Assembly: GCF_040655075.1 (NCBI RefSeq)
Contig: NZ_JBFAJC010000041.1
Span: 35,420-99,419, forward strand
DNA from: Actinoallomurus sp040655075
GTDB taxonomy: Bacteria > Actinomycetota > Actinomycetes > Streptosporangiales > Streptosporangiaceae
DNA: 64,000 nt
Direction of reading: 5' to 3'
Of this stretch, positions 57,387 through 64,000 are shown in pieces. Below the pieces are notes generated by a model. The model saw only the letters and a program-made list of their open reading frames with translations. It was not told where the DNA came from and searched no databases. A program made the position numbers and the translations under genes. Position 1 is the stretch's first letter, and the number at the start of each line of letters is the position of its first letter.

Positions 57387-60300
57387 ATGCGCATCGCCGC
57401 CATCGAGTCGACCGACCTGTTCGCCGGCTCGACGTCGCATCCCCGACAGATCGTCCGCGTGACGCTCACCGGGGCCGACTCCCCCCTGACCGAGATCCGG
57501 GTGTCGCTCACCGGCCCGGCCGTGACGACCCCCGAGCCCACGATCGTCTCCCGCCTCGACCCGGGCGAGACCCTGGTCGCCGAGGTCGGCGTACGGCTCG
57601 CCGAGCCCGTCACCGAGGGTGCCGTCCGCCGTGTCACCGCCGTCGCCGAGACGCTCGGCGCGCCGGAGGCCCGGGTGACGCTCGATGGCGACATCGTCGC
57701 CGCCGTCACCGGCTGGACGATGTGGATGGTCTCGCACTTCCACTACGACCCGGTGTGGTGGAACACCCAGGCCGGCTTCACCGAGACCTGGTACGACCTG
57801 CCGGCCGCGGAGGGACGCCGCCCCGAGGAGGTACGGACCGCGTTCGACCTGGTCCGTCTCCACCTGGACGCGGCCCGGCGCGACGACGACTACAAGTTCG
57901 TGCTGGCGGAGATCGACTATCTCAAGCCGTACTGGGACGTGTATCCGGAGGACCGCGCGGACCTGCGGAGGTTCCTGGACGAGGACCGGATCGAGCTCGT
58001 CGGCGGCAACTACAACGAGCCGAACACCAACCTCACCCACCCCGAGTCGACGATCCGCAACGCCGTCTACGGCATCGGCTACCAGCGCGACGTCGTCGGC
58101 GGCGACCCCCAGTCGGCGTGGATGCTCGACGTCTTCGGCCACGACCCGGCCTACCCCGGACTGATGGCCGACGCCGGGCTCACGTCCTCGGCCTGGGCGC
58201 GCGGCCCGTTCCACATGTGGGGCCCGAACCGGCACGTCGGTGACAACGAGCGCATGCAGTTCCCCGCCGAGTTCGAGTGGATCTCCCCCAGCGGCCGGGG
58301 CGTGCTGACCGCGTACATGGCCAACCACTACGGCGCCGGCTGGGTCATGGAGGAGCAGGCCAAGACCCTCGAAGAGGCCGCCGACCTGGCGTACGGCCAG
58401 TTCCGCGAGCTGCGCCCGGTCGCGGCCACGCGCAACGTCCTGCTCCCGGTGGGCGCCGACCACGTCGTGCCGTCCCGGTGGAGCACCCAGGTGCAGCGCG
58501 ACTGGAACAAGCGGTACGTCTGGCCGCGGTTCGTCGTGGGCCTGCCCAAGGAGTTCTTCGCCGCCGTCCGCGAGGAGCTGGGCGAGCGCCGCGCGGTGCC
58601 GGTGCCGCAGACCCGGGACATGAACCCGGTCTATACCGGCAAGGACGTCTCCTACATCGACACCAAGCAGGCGCAGCGGGCCGCCGAGGTGGCGGTGCTC
58701 GACGCCGAGCGGCTGGCCACGCTCGCCACCCTGACCGGCGCGGCGTACCCGGCCGAGGCCGTCGACAAGGCGTGGCGGCTCCTCGCGTACGGGGCGCACC
58801 ATGACGCCATCACCGGCAGCGAGTCCGACCAGGTGTACGTCGACCTGCTCGCCGGCTGGCGCGAGGCGTACGAGCTGGGCGAGACCGTCCGCACCGCCGC
58901 CCTGGACCACCTGGCGGCACGGACCGACACGACGGGCCCCGGCCACCCCGTGATCGTGGCGAACACCCTGTCCTGGGCGCGCGACGGCATCACCACCGTC
59001 CGGCTCACCTTCGACGAGCCGCGTCCCGGGCTGCGCCTCGTCGACGACGCCGGCGAGACCGTGCCGTGCCTCGCCGAGGGCGTGCGCACGACCGAGACCG
59101 GCGAGGTGGAAGAGGTCACCCTCACCTTCCTCGCCCGCGCGGTGCCGTCGCTCGGCTACCGCGTCTACCACGTCGTCGACGCCGACGAGCTGCCCGCGGG
59201 CTGGTCCCCGGGCTCCGGCACGGAGGCGGGCAACGCGGCGTTCGCGGTGACCGCCGACCCGGCGCGCGGCGGCGCCCTCACCTCGATCCGCGACCTGCGG
59301 ACGGGCCGGGAGCTGCTCCGGTCGGGCGGGCTGGGCGGCGAGCTGTACCTGCAGGAAGAGCACCCCACCCACCCCGTCTGGGGCGAAGGCCCCTGGCATC
59401 TCCTGCCCGCGGGCCCCGGCCACGGCACCGGCGAACGCCGCGCCACCGTCCGCGTCGAGGAGTCGCCGATCGGCCGCCGCCTCGTCACCGAGACGACCCT
59501 GGACGGACTGACCGTCACCGGCGAGGTCCTGCTGTGGGACGGCGTCGACCGGGTGGACTTCCGCACCCACGTCGGCGGCTCGATCGGCCAGGACCACCTG
59601 CTGCGGGTCGGCTTCGACCTGGACGTCCCCGGCGGCCGCCCGGTGTCCGAGGTGGGCTTCGCCGCCATCGGCCGGCCCTTCGGGTTCCCGGACGCCGACA
59701 GCGCCGAGGACCTGTGGACGCTCGACAATCCGGCCCACACCTGGACCGCGCTGAGCGCCACCGTACGGATCGCGCTGACCGGTGACGACGGCTCCCGGCA
59801 GGAGCACGCCGTCGGGGTCGCCGAGGTGATCGGCACGGACGAGGGCGAGCCCGCCCGCACCGTGCTGGCCGCCCTGGCCGCCCAGGGCGTGACCGCGACG
59901 TTCAGCCGCCCCGACGGCCCGCGCTACGGCGCGCTCGACGTCGACTCGAACCTGCCCGACGCGCGGATCGTCCTCGGCGGCCCGGCGGACAACCCGTTCG
60001 CCGCCGAGGTCCTGGCGGCGGCCGGCCCGGCGTACGAGGCGGCGCTGGCCGAGCACGGCCGCGTCTTCGTGCCCGCCGCCCGCCCGCTGACCGAGATCTG
60101 GGTGCCGGGCGCGGACCTGCGCGACGTACGGGACCTGCCGGTGCTCATCGTCGCCGAGGTCAGTGGGCTGTGCGCCGACCTCGACGACGCGACGATCGAG
60201 GTCCGGCGGCCCGCCGGGCTGGACGGGTCCGACGCCCCGTACGACGGCCGTTCGATCGCGCTGCTGAACGCCGGCATGCCGGGCACGGTCGCCACGCCGG

Positions 60301-61595
60301 ACGGCCGGGTGTACCTCAACCTGATGCGGTCCTGCAGCACCTGGCCGAGCGGGGTGTGGATCGACGGCCCGCTGCGCACCGCCCCCGACGGGTCGAGCCT
60401 GTCGTGGCAGCACTGGAACCACACCTTCGGCTACTCCCTCGTGGCCGGGGAGGGCGACTGGCGGGCGGCCGGGTTCGTCCGGGCCGGGCAGGAGTACAAC
60501 CACGCCGTGCTCGCCCGGCCCGCGGACGCGCATCCCGGCGAGGCCGCACCCGCGGACGGCCTGCTGACGGTGCAGCCGGACAACGTCCTGCTGTCCGCCC
60601 TCAAGCCGGCCGGCAACCCCCTCGCGGCCGCCCGTCCCGGCCGGGTCGATCCCGCCGAGGGCGTGACGGTCCGCGTGTACGAGTCCGCCGGCCGCCCCAC
60701 GACGGCCCGGATCGGCCTGTTCACCGGCGTCGCCGAGGCCGGCCGGACCGACCTGCTGGAGTCCGGTGGCGAAGCGGTGACGGTCGAGGAGCTCCGGCTG
60801 GGCGCCGCCGACATCGTCACCGTCCGCCTGCACCCGGCGGGCGGCGCGACGCCGGGCGGCTCCGCCCTCGCGCCGGGCACCGAACCGGTCCAGCCGGTGT
60901 TCGGACGCTACTGGCTGCACCAAAAGGGACCCGCTCCCCTCGGGAACCTCCCGACGGCGGTGCACCTGTCCCCGCAACGGCTCTCCCTGACGGGGTCCGG
61001 GCCGCTCCGGCTCACCGTCGCCGCCTCAGGTCCGGAGGCGGCCGGACGGGTCGAACTGGACGTCCCCGACGGGCTCAGCGTCACCGGCCCGGCGCTGGAC
61101 TACCGGCTCGCGCCCGGCGAGTTCGCCGAGTACGAGCTGACCGTCGACGCGTCGGAAGCGGCTCCGGGCCTGTATTTCGTGGGCGCCCGGATCCGCGACG
61201 ATCTCGGCCAGGTCATCGAGGACGTCGTCACCGTGCAGGTCGGCGCGGAACCATCGGGGGAACCACTGGAGGTCGCCCTGGCCTCCCCCGCGCCCCGGCT
61301 CCGGCCGGGAGACGACGCCGAGATCGCCGTACGGCTCCGCAACTCCGCCGCCGCGCCGATCCGCGGTGAGGCGCAGCTCATCAGCCCGTACGGCACGTGG
61401 GGCCCGGACCACGACGTCCTGATCACCCCGTGGACGCGAGGCTTCGAGGTGGCCCCGGGTGCCGAGACGACCGTGCCCTTCCAACTCCACGCGCCCCGGA
61501 CGGCCAGGCCGGGAAGCTGGTGGGCGCTCGTACGCGTGACGTACTTCGGCCACGTGCACTACACGGAAACGATCGCCGTGGAGGTTGACGGCTGA
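57387..61595 (+). CDS. GH38 alpha-mannosidase with C-terminal NEW3-like domain
   Basis: 1402 residues, no signal peptide. After an N-terminal beta domain (about 1-105), the GH38 catalytic barrel (about 110-380) has the zinc-site 'HFHYDPVWW' (117-125) and the nucleophile Asp at about 248 in 'AWMLDVFGHDP'. The helical middle domain with 'AHHDAITGSESDQV' (about 470-485) and the large C-terminal beta domains (about 500-1130) follow. Near the end (about 1190-1400) come two Ig-like NEW3-type repeats ('FAEYELTVDASEAAPGLYFV'). It would cleave imported alpha-mannosides in the cytoplasm and is the last gene of the operon. Confidence 0.88.
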   Translation: MRIAAIESTDLFAGSTSHPRQIVRVTLTGADSPLTEIRVSLTGPAVTTPEPTIVSRLDPGETLVAEVGVRLAEPVTEGAVRRVTAVAETLGAPEARVTLDGDIVAAVTGWTMWMVSHFHYDPVWWNTQAGFTETWYDLPAAEGRRPEEVRTAFDLVRLHLDAARRDDDYKFVLAEIDYLKPYWDVYPEDRADLRRFLDEDRIELVGGNYNEPNTNLTHPESTIRNAVYGIGYQRDVVGGDPQSAWMLDVFGHDPAYPGLMADAGLTSSAWARGPFHMWGPNRHVGDNERMQFPAEFEWISPSGRGVLTAYMANHYGAGWVMEEQAKTLEEAADLAYGQFRELRPVAATRNVLLPVGADHVVPSRWSTQVQRDWNKRYVWPRFVVGLPKEFFAAVREELGERRAVPVPQTRDMNPVYTGKDVSYIDTKQAQRAAEVAVLDAERLATLATLTGAAYPAEAVDKAWRLLAYGAHHDAITGSESDQVYVDLLAGWREAYELGETVRTAALDHLAARTDTTGPGHPVIVANTLSWARDGITTVRLTFDEPRPGLRLVDDAGETVPCLAEGVRTTETGEVEEVTLTFLARAVPSLGYRVYHVVDADELPAGWSPGSGTEAGNAAFAVTADPARGGALTSIRDLRTGRELLRSGGLGGELYLQEEHPTHPVWGEGPWHLLPAGPGHGTGERRATVRVEESPIGRRLVTETTLDGLTVTGEVLLWDGVDRVDFRTHVGGSIGQDHLLRVGFDLDVPGGRPVSEVGFAAIGRPFGFPDADSAEDLWTLDNPAHTWTALSATVRIALTGDDGSRQEHAVGVAEVIGTDEGEPARTVLAALAAQGVTATFSRPDGPRYGALDVDSNLPDARIVLGGPADNPFAAEVLAAAGPAYEAALAEHGRVFVPAARPLTEIWVPGADLRDVRDLPVLIVAEVSGLCADLDDATIEVRRPAGLDGSDAPYDGRSIALLNAGMPGTVATPDGRVYLNLMRSCSTWPSGVWIDGPLRTAPDGSSLSWQHWNHTFGYSLVAGEGDWRAAGFVRAGQEYNHAVLARPADAHPGEAAPADGLLTVQPDNVLLSALKPAGNPLAAARPGRVDPAEGVTVRVYESAGRPTTARIGLFTGVAEAGRTDLLESGGEAVTVEELRLGAADIVTVRLHPAGGATPGGSALAPGTEPVQPVFGRYWLHQKGPAPLGNLPTAVHLSPQRLSLTGSGPLRLTVAASGPEAAGRVELDVPDGLSVTGPALDYRLAPGEFAEYELTVDASEAAPGLYFVGARIRDDLGQVIEDVVTVQVGAEPSGEPLEVALASPAPRLRPGDDAEIAVRLRNSAAAPIRGEAQLISPYGTWGPDHDVLITPWTRGFEVAPGAETTVPFQLHAPRTARPGSWWALVRVTYFGHVHYTETIAVEVDG

Positions 61596-61596
61596 C

Positions 61597-61656
61597 GGCT
61601 CCTGCCGAGGGTTTTCGGGGTCGGAGAGCCCCGGGAACCCTCGGCGGACGGGAGCC
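61597..61656 (+). terminator. Branched terminator of mannoside operon
   Basis: Outer arms GGCTCC (61597-61602) and GGAGCC (61651-61656) enclose a 10-bp stem GCCGAGGGTT (61604-61613) / AACCCTCGGC (61636-61645) with a further CGGGG/CCCCG stem inside. It begins right after the GH38 stop codon. Confidence 0.75.
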
Positions 61657-61781
61657 GGGATCAACGGCCAAAGATCACACGATTTGACGAAACCGTTGCG
61701 TTTGATCGGAATTGTCGTTGTTACAGCGGGAAAGTGGCGGATAGAGCGACCGATTCGCAGCAGAGAAAGGTGGTGGGTCAC

Positions 61782-62231
61782 ATGTCCGCGCGTCCCATGG
61801 CCGGCATGGAGCAGCATCCCGACATAGCGGAGCTCCGCGCCCGGTACGACCGTGTCGCCGAGACGACATCCGCCCACGCGGTCGACGGTCTCACCTTCCT
61901 GAGCGGCCTGTACCTGGCCATCTCACCGTGGGTCATCGCGTTCCACAGCCGCACCGCGACGCTCACCGTGAACAACCTGCTCTGCGGGATCGCGGTCACG
62001 CTGCTGGCGGTGGGGTTCGCGTCGGCGTACGGGCGTACGCACGGCGTCGCCTGGGTCGTCCCCCTCATCGGCGTGTGGACGATCATCGCACCGTGGGTGG
62101 TCAGGGGGTCCTCGGCCACGGCGTCAACGGTCGTCAACAACGTCATCACCGGTGCCCTGATCTTCCTGTTCGGGATGGGCGCGGTCGGCATGGGGATGAT
62201 GTCGAACAAGACCGCTCGGCGCCGGATGTAG
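61782..62231 (+). CDS. SPW-repeat membrane protein
   Basis: 149 residues with four TM helices in two repeats. 'SGLYLAISPWVIAF' (about 48-61) and 'LIGVWTIIAPWVV' (about 96-108) carry the S/A-P-W motif that defines SPW proteins, which are inner-membrane proteins of unknown role common in actinobacteria. ATG 61782 is preferred; GTG 61773 is possible, as AAAGG precedes both. Monocistronic. Confidence 0.8.
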   Translation: MSARPMAGMEQHPDIAELRARYDRVAETTSAHAVDGLTFLSGLYLAISPWVIAFHSRTATLTVNNLLCGIAVTLLAVGFASAYGRTHGVAWVVPLIGVWTIIAPWVVRGSSATASTVVNNVITGALIFLFGMGAVGMGMMSNKTARRRM

Positions 62232-62292
62232 ACCTGCCCACCATCCGCCCGGAACGCGCGGCGGCGGACGGCAGGGCAAGTGGCCTGCTCTG

Positions 62293-62348
62293 GAGCGGCA
62301 CATACTGGCCCTTTTCGGGCAGCACCCAAAACTCCTAATGTGCCGCTC
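62293..62348 (+). promoter_or_regulatory. 10-bp inverted repeat ending at the GNAT start codon
   Basis: GAGCGGCACA (62293-62302) pairs with TGTGCCGCTC (62339-62348), which lies immediately before ATG 62349. Inside is a small GCCC...GGGC hairpin. It could be an operator or an RNA structure hiding the start region; no separate ribosome site is seen. Confidence 0.5.
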
Positions 62349-62948
62349 ATGAGCAGCGCATGGTTCGAGCGGCCGGTCCTGGACGGACGCCACGTCCGTC
62401 TGGAGCCACTCGGTCCCGAGCACGCCGAGGGACTCCTCGAGGCGGGCAAGGACCCGGAGATCTGGCGGTGGCTGAACGTCCGGCAGCCGGCCGACCTCGA
62501 CGAGGCACGCCGCATGGTCGAGAACGACCTGGCCCAGACGGCCCGCGGAACGCGTCTGCCCTGGGTCCAGATCGACGCGGCCACCGGGGAGGTCGCCGGC
62601 ACGACGTCGTACTACGAGATCGAACCGGCGCATCGCGGACTGTGCATCGGGCACACGTGGATCGGTGCCCGCTGGCAGCGGACGGCCGTCAACACCGAGG
62701 CCAAGCTCCTCCTGCTGGAGCGGGCGTTCGACGTGCTGGGCGCCAACCGGGTGGGCTGGCACACCCATCACCGCAACGAACGCTCACAACGGGCCATCGA
62801 ACGCCTCGGCGCGCAGCGGGAAGGGGTGCTGCGCAGCCACCGCATCCTGCCGGACGGCTCCGTCCGGGACACCGCCTGCTACTCGATGATCTCCTCTGAG
62901 TGGCCCGGCGCCCGCGACCGGTTGCGCGCACGTCTCGGGAGGGGCTGA
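62349..62948 (+). CDS. GNAT family N-acetyltransferase
   Basis: 199 residues, RimJ/RimL-like. Acetyl-CoA site region 'IGHTWIGARWQRTAVNTEAKLLLLERAF' (about 98-126) and 'RVGWHTHHRNERSQRAIERLGAQREGVLR' region (about 133-160). It likely acetylates a small amine or a protein N-terminus; the substrate is unknown. The start directly follows a 10-bp inverted repeat. It ends at a hairpin shared with the convergent hydrolase gene. Confidence 0.83.
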   Translation: MSSAWFERPVLDGRHVRLEPLGPEHAEGLLEAGKDPEIWRWLNVRQPADLDEARRMVENDLAQTARGTRLPWVQIDAATGEVAGTTSYYEIEPAHRGLCIGHTWIGARWQRTAVNTEAKLLLLERAFDVLGANRVGWHTHHRNERSQRAIERLGAQREGVLRSHRILPDGSVRDTACYSMISSEWPGARDRLRARLGRG

Positions 62949-62957
62949 GCAGATGCG

Positions 62958-63004
62958 GACGGCCGCCGTGCGGGCTCCTTGCGGGAGACCTCACGGCGGC
63001 CGTC
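62958..63004. terminator. Bidirectional terminator
   Basis: A 13-bp perfect stem GACGGCCGCCGTG / CACGGCGGCCGTC with a 21-nt loop between the convergent GNAT and hydrolase genes. Confidence 0.75.
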
Positions 63005-63046
63005 TCTCACGTGGCGGGGCGGGATCGGACTCCCGTCACCGCACGC

Positions 63047-64000
63047 TCATCGCCGGCGAGCGGCGGCGGTGCCTCCGAGCGTGGCCTCGTACTTGTCGAT
63101 GGCCAGGCCGAGCTGGGCGTACTTCTCGCTGTAGGCGACCGGGTGGGCGCCCGGGGCCGTCGGCGGGCGGTTCGGGTCCTGGTACTGGTCACCGAGGTTG
63201 GAGAACACCGCGATGATGTAGTTGCGGCCGTTCTTGCCGGGCAGGTTCCGGACGATTCCGGCGTCGCTGCCGGAGTTGCTGACCAGGCCGGTCTTGTGGG
63301 CGAAGGTCACCTCGGCCTTGGCGTTGCAGGGCCGCACGTCGTGCTGGTAGGCGTCACCGTCGACCGTGACCGTGCCGTCCGCAGCGATCCACCGCTGCGG
63401 GACGACCTGCGGCATTCCGGGCGCCGGGTAGTCCGCGCCGCACCAGTTCGAGGTCGACAGAACGTCGTTCATGCCCTGGTCGGCGAGCTCCTTCTTGAAG
63501 AACTCACGCGACGAGGGGCTGAGCACGTCGGCGGTGACCGCATTGCCGTTCGGCGCGGTCCAGACGGTGCCGGGGGCGCCGTTGATGAGGGAGAGGAGCT
63601 TGGCGGTGTCGAGCGAGCTCATCGTCACCGGGTTGCTCCAGTGCCCGCCGTTGGCCGCGTTGGTCCCCTTGACCTGCAGCGTCTCCAGACCCAGGTCCTG
63701 GAACGTCTGGTTCAGGTCATCGACCGCGTTGTGATCCCACAGCATCTTCAGCAGCGCGCAGGAGGCGCCGTTGGAGGACCAGGTCAGCGACGCGTCGACG
63801 TAGTTGCGGATCGTGTCGCTGGTGGCCCCGCCGCACAGCGAGCTGACCGTGGTGGGGTTGTAGGCGTAGGTGTCGTCGAGCTTGATGACGCCCTTGTCGA
63901 CCAGCCGCAGCACCCCGAAGTTGATCATCAGCTTCAGGACCGAGGCCGGGTAGGGCAGCATGAAGTCCGTCGAGGCGTTCTCCCGCCCCGGAACAACGTC
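63047..64000 (-). CDS. Serine hydrolase, class A beta-lactamase-like (5' end outside window)
   Basis: 318 codons are visible; the frame continues past the window edge, so the signal peptide is not seen. The three active-site motifs of penicillin-recognising enzymes are present: SxxK as 'ASVLK', SxN as 'SSNGAS' and KTG as 'AHKTGLV'. Four Cys suggest an exported protein. It could be a beta-lactamase or a DD-peptidase-like wall enzyme; the long loops and lack of a clear omega-loop motif make hydrolysis of beta-lactams uncertain. Confidence 0.8.
   Translation of the reverse strand, partial: DVVPGRENASTDFMLPYPASVLKLMINFGVLRLVDKGVIKLDDTYAYNPTTVSSLCGGATSDTIRNYVDASLTWSSNGASCALLKMLWDHNAVDDLNQTFQDLGLETLQVKGTNAANGGHWSNPVTMSSLDTAKLLSLINGAPGTVWTAPNGNAVTADVLSPSSREFFKKELADQGMNDVLSTSNWCGADYPAPGMPQVVPQRWIAADGTVTVDGDAYQHDVRPCNAKAEVTFAHKTGLVSNSGSDAGIVRNLPGKNGRNYIIAVFSNLGDQYQDPNRPPTAPGAHPVAYSEKYAQLGLAIDKYEATLGGTAAARRR

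Noticed and set aside
56433..60977. A 1514-codon open frame antisense to the GH38 and permease genes
   Set aside because: High GC leaves the opposite strand open; the translation is Arg/Gly-rich without motifs, while the plus strand has clear GH38 and permease domains.
1..64000. tRNA or rRNA genes, replication origin or prophage
   Set aside because: No cloverleaf-like segments, rRNA-like stretches, DnaA-box clusters or phage structural genes were seen by eye; a dedicated RNA search could not be run.

Overview
The window is very GC-rich DNA with closely packed genes, GTG/TTG starts, many ATGA or GTGA overlaps, a WhiB regulator, ClpC, DUF5990 and DUF5914 proteins, and a split (CrtYc/CrtYd) lycopene cyclase. 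All of this points to a chromosome of a saprophytic actinomycete, possibly in the Streptosporangiales/Thermomonosporaceae area; the genus is a guess. The content is mostly accessory: secreted glycan-active proteins, one-component regulators with their targets, a pigment cluster, and several partly deleted genes.

Layout. 0.1-8.8 kb: a DUF5990 protein, a secreted CBM2 protein, a PemK-like protein with a TetR-like protein that has no visible HTH, a MarR-controlled EamA exporter and NAD(P)-binding protein, a lipoprotein/OmpA pair, and an ABC exporter with a lipoprotein. 8.8-17.2 kb: a large secreted propeller-phosphoesterase, then a secreted-protein cluster of two paralogous beta-propeller proteins around a 197-residue secreted protein. 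Both propeller promoters carry the same palindrome between -35 and -10. Next come two convergent paralogous TetR genes, a GH12 endoglucanase under a 38-bp palindrome, and a DHA2 exporter. 21.3-27.7 kb: a three-subunit molybdenum aldehyde oxidoreductase, a small acidic protein and ClpC. 27.7-30.5 kb: a wrecked ECF42 sigma / YCII / DoxX locus holding an intact TnpB element. 30.5-39.5 kb: WhiB, an Mth938-like protein and a carotenoid cluster (DUF5914 Rieske protein, CrtU-like, CrtT-like, CrtYd, CrtYc, CrtB, CrtI), interrupted by a TetR-SDR pair. 39.6-50.6 kb: cystathionine-synthase-like enzyme and MocR regulator, APH-like kinase, DUF6745 protein, SDR/TetR pair, remnants of an ArsR-DUF5937 and a questin-oxidase gene, AraC, hydrolase, Tat amidase with small partner. 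50.6-64 kb: two membrane proteins, an AhpD-like protein, a complete mannoside uptake/degradation locus (GntR-SBP fusion repressor, lipoprotein SBP, two permeases, GH38 alpha-mannosidase), then SPW, GNAT and a serine beta-lactamase-like hydrolase cut by the window end.

How the genes work together. The clearest functional unit is 52.6-61.6 kb: a repressor whose sensor is a solute-binding-protein fold, two matching operators (ATTTGnCn-N8-nGnCAAAT) before the repressor and before the transport operon, and a GH38 enzyme at the end. The carotenoid genes would take GGPP (no crtE is here) to phytoene, lycopene and a cyclised, possibly aromatic, carotenoid.

The most unusual structural observation is a set of five very short ORFs (12-34 codons) lying exactly between operon partners in three unrelated operons. 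Each is joined to both neighbours by ATGA, GTGA or TGATG stop/start overlaps, and most are associated with a local tandem repeat of the start region. A second theme is that two head-to-head gene pairs have each lost both 5' ends and their shared promoter.
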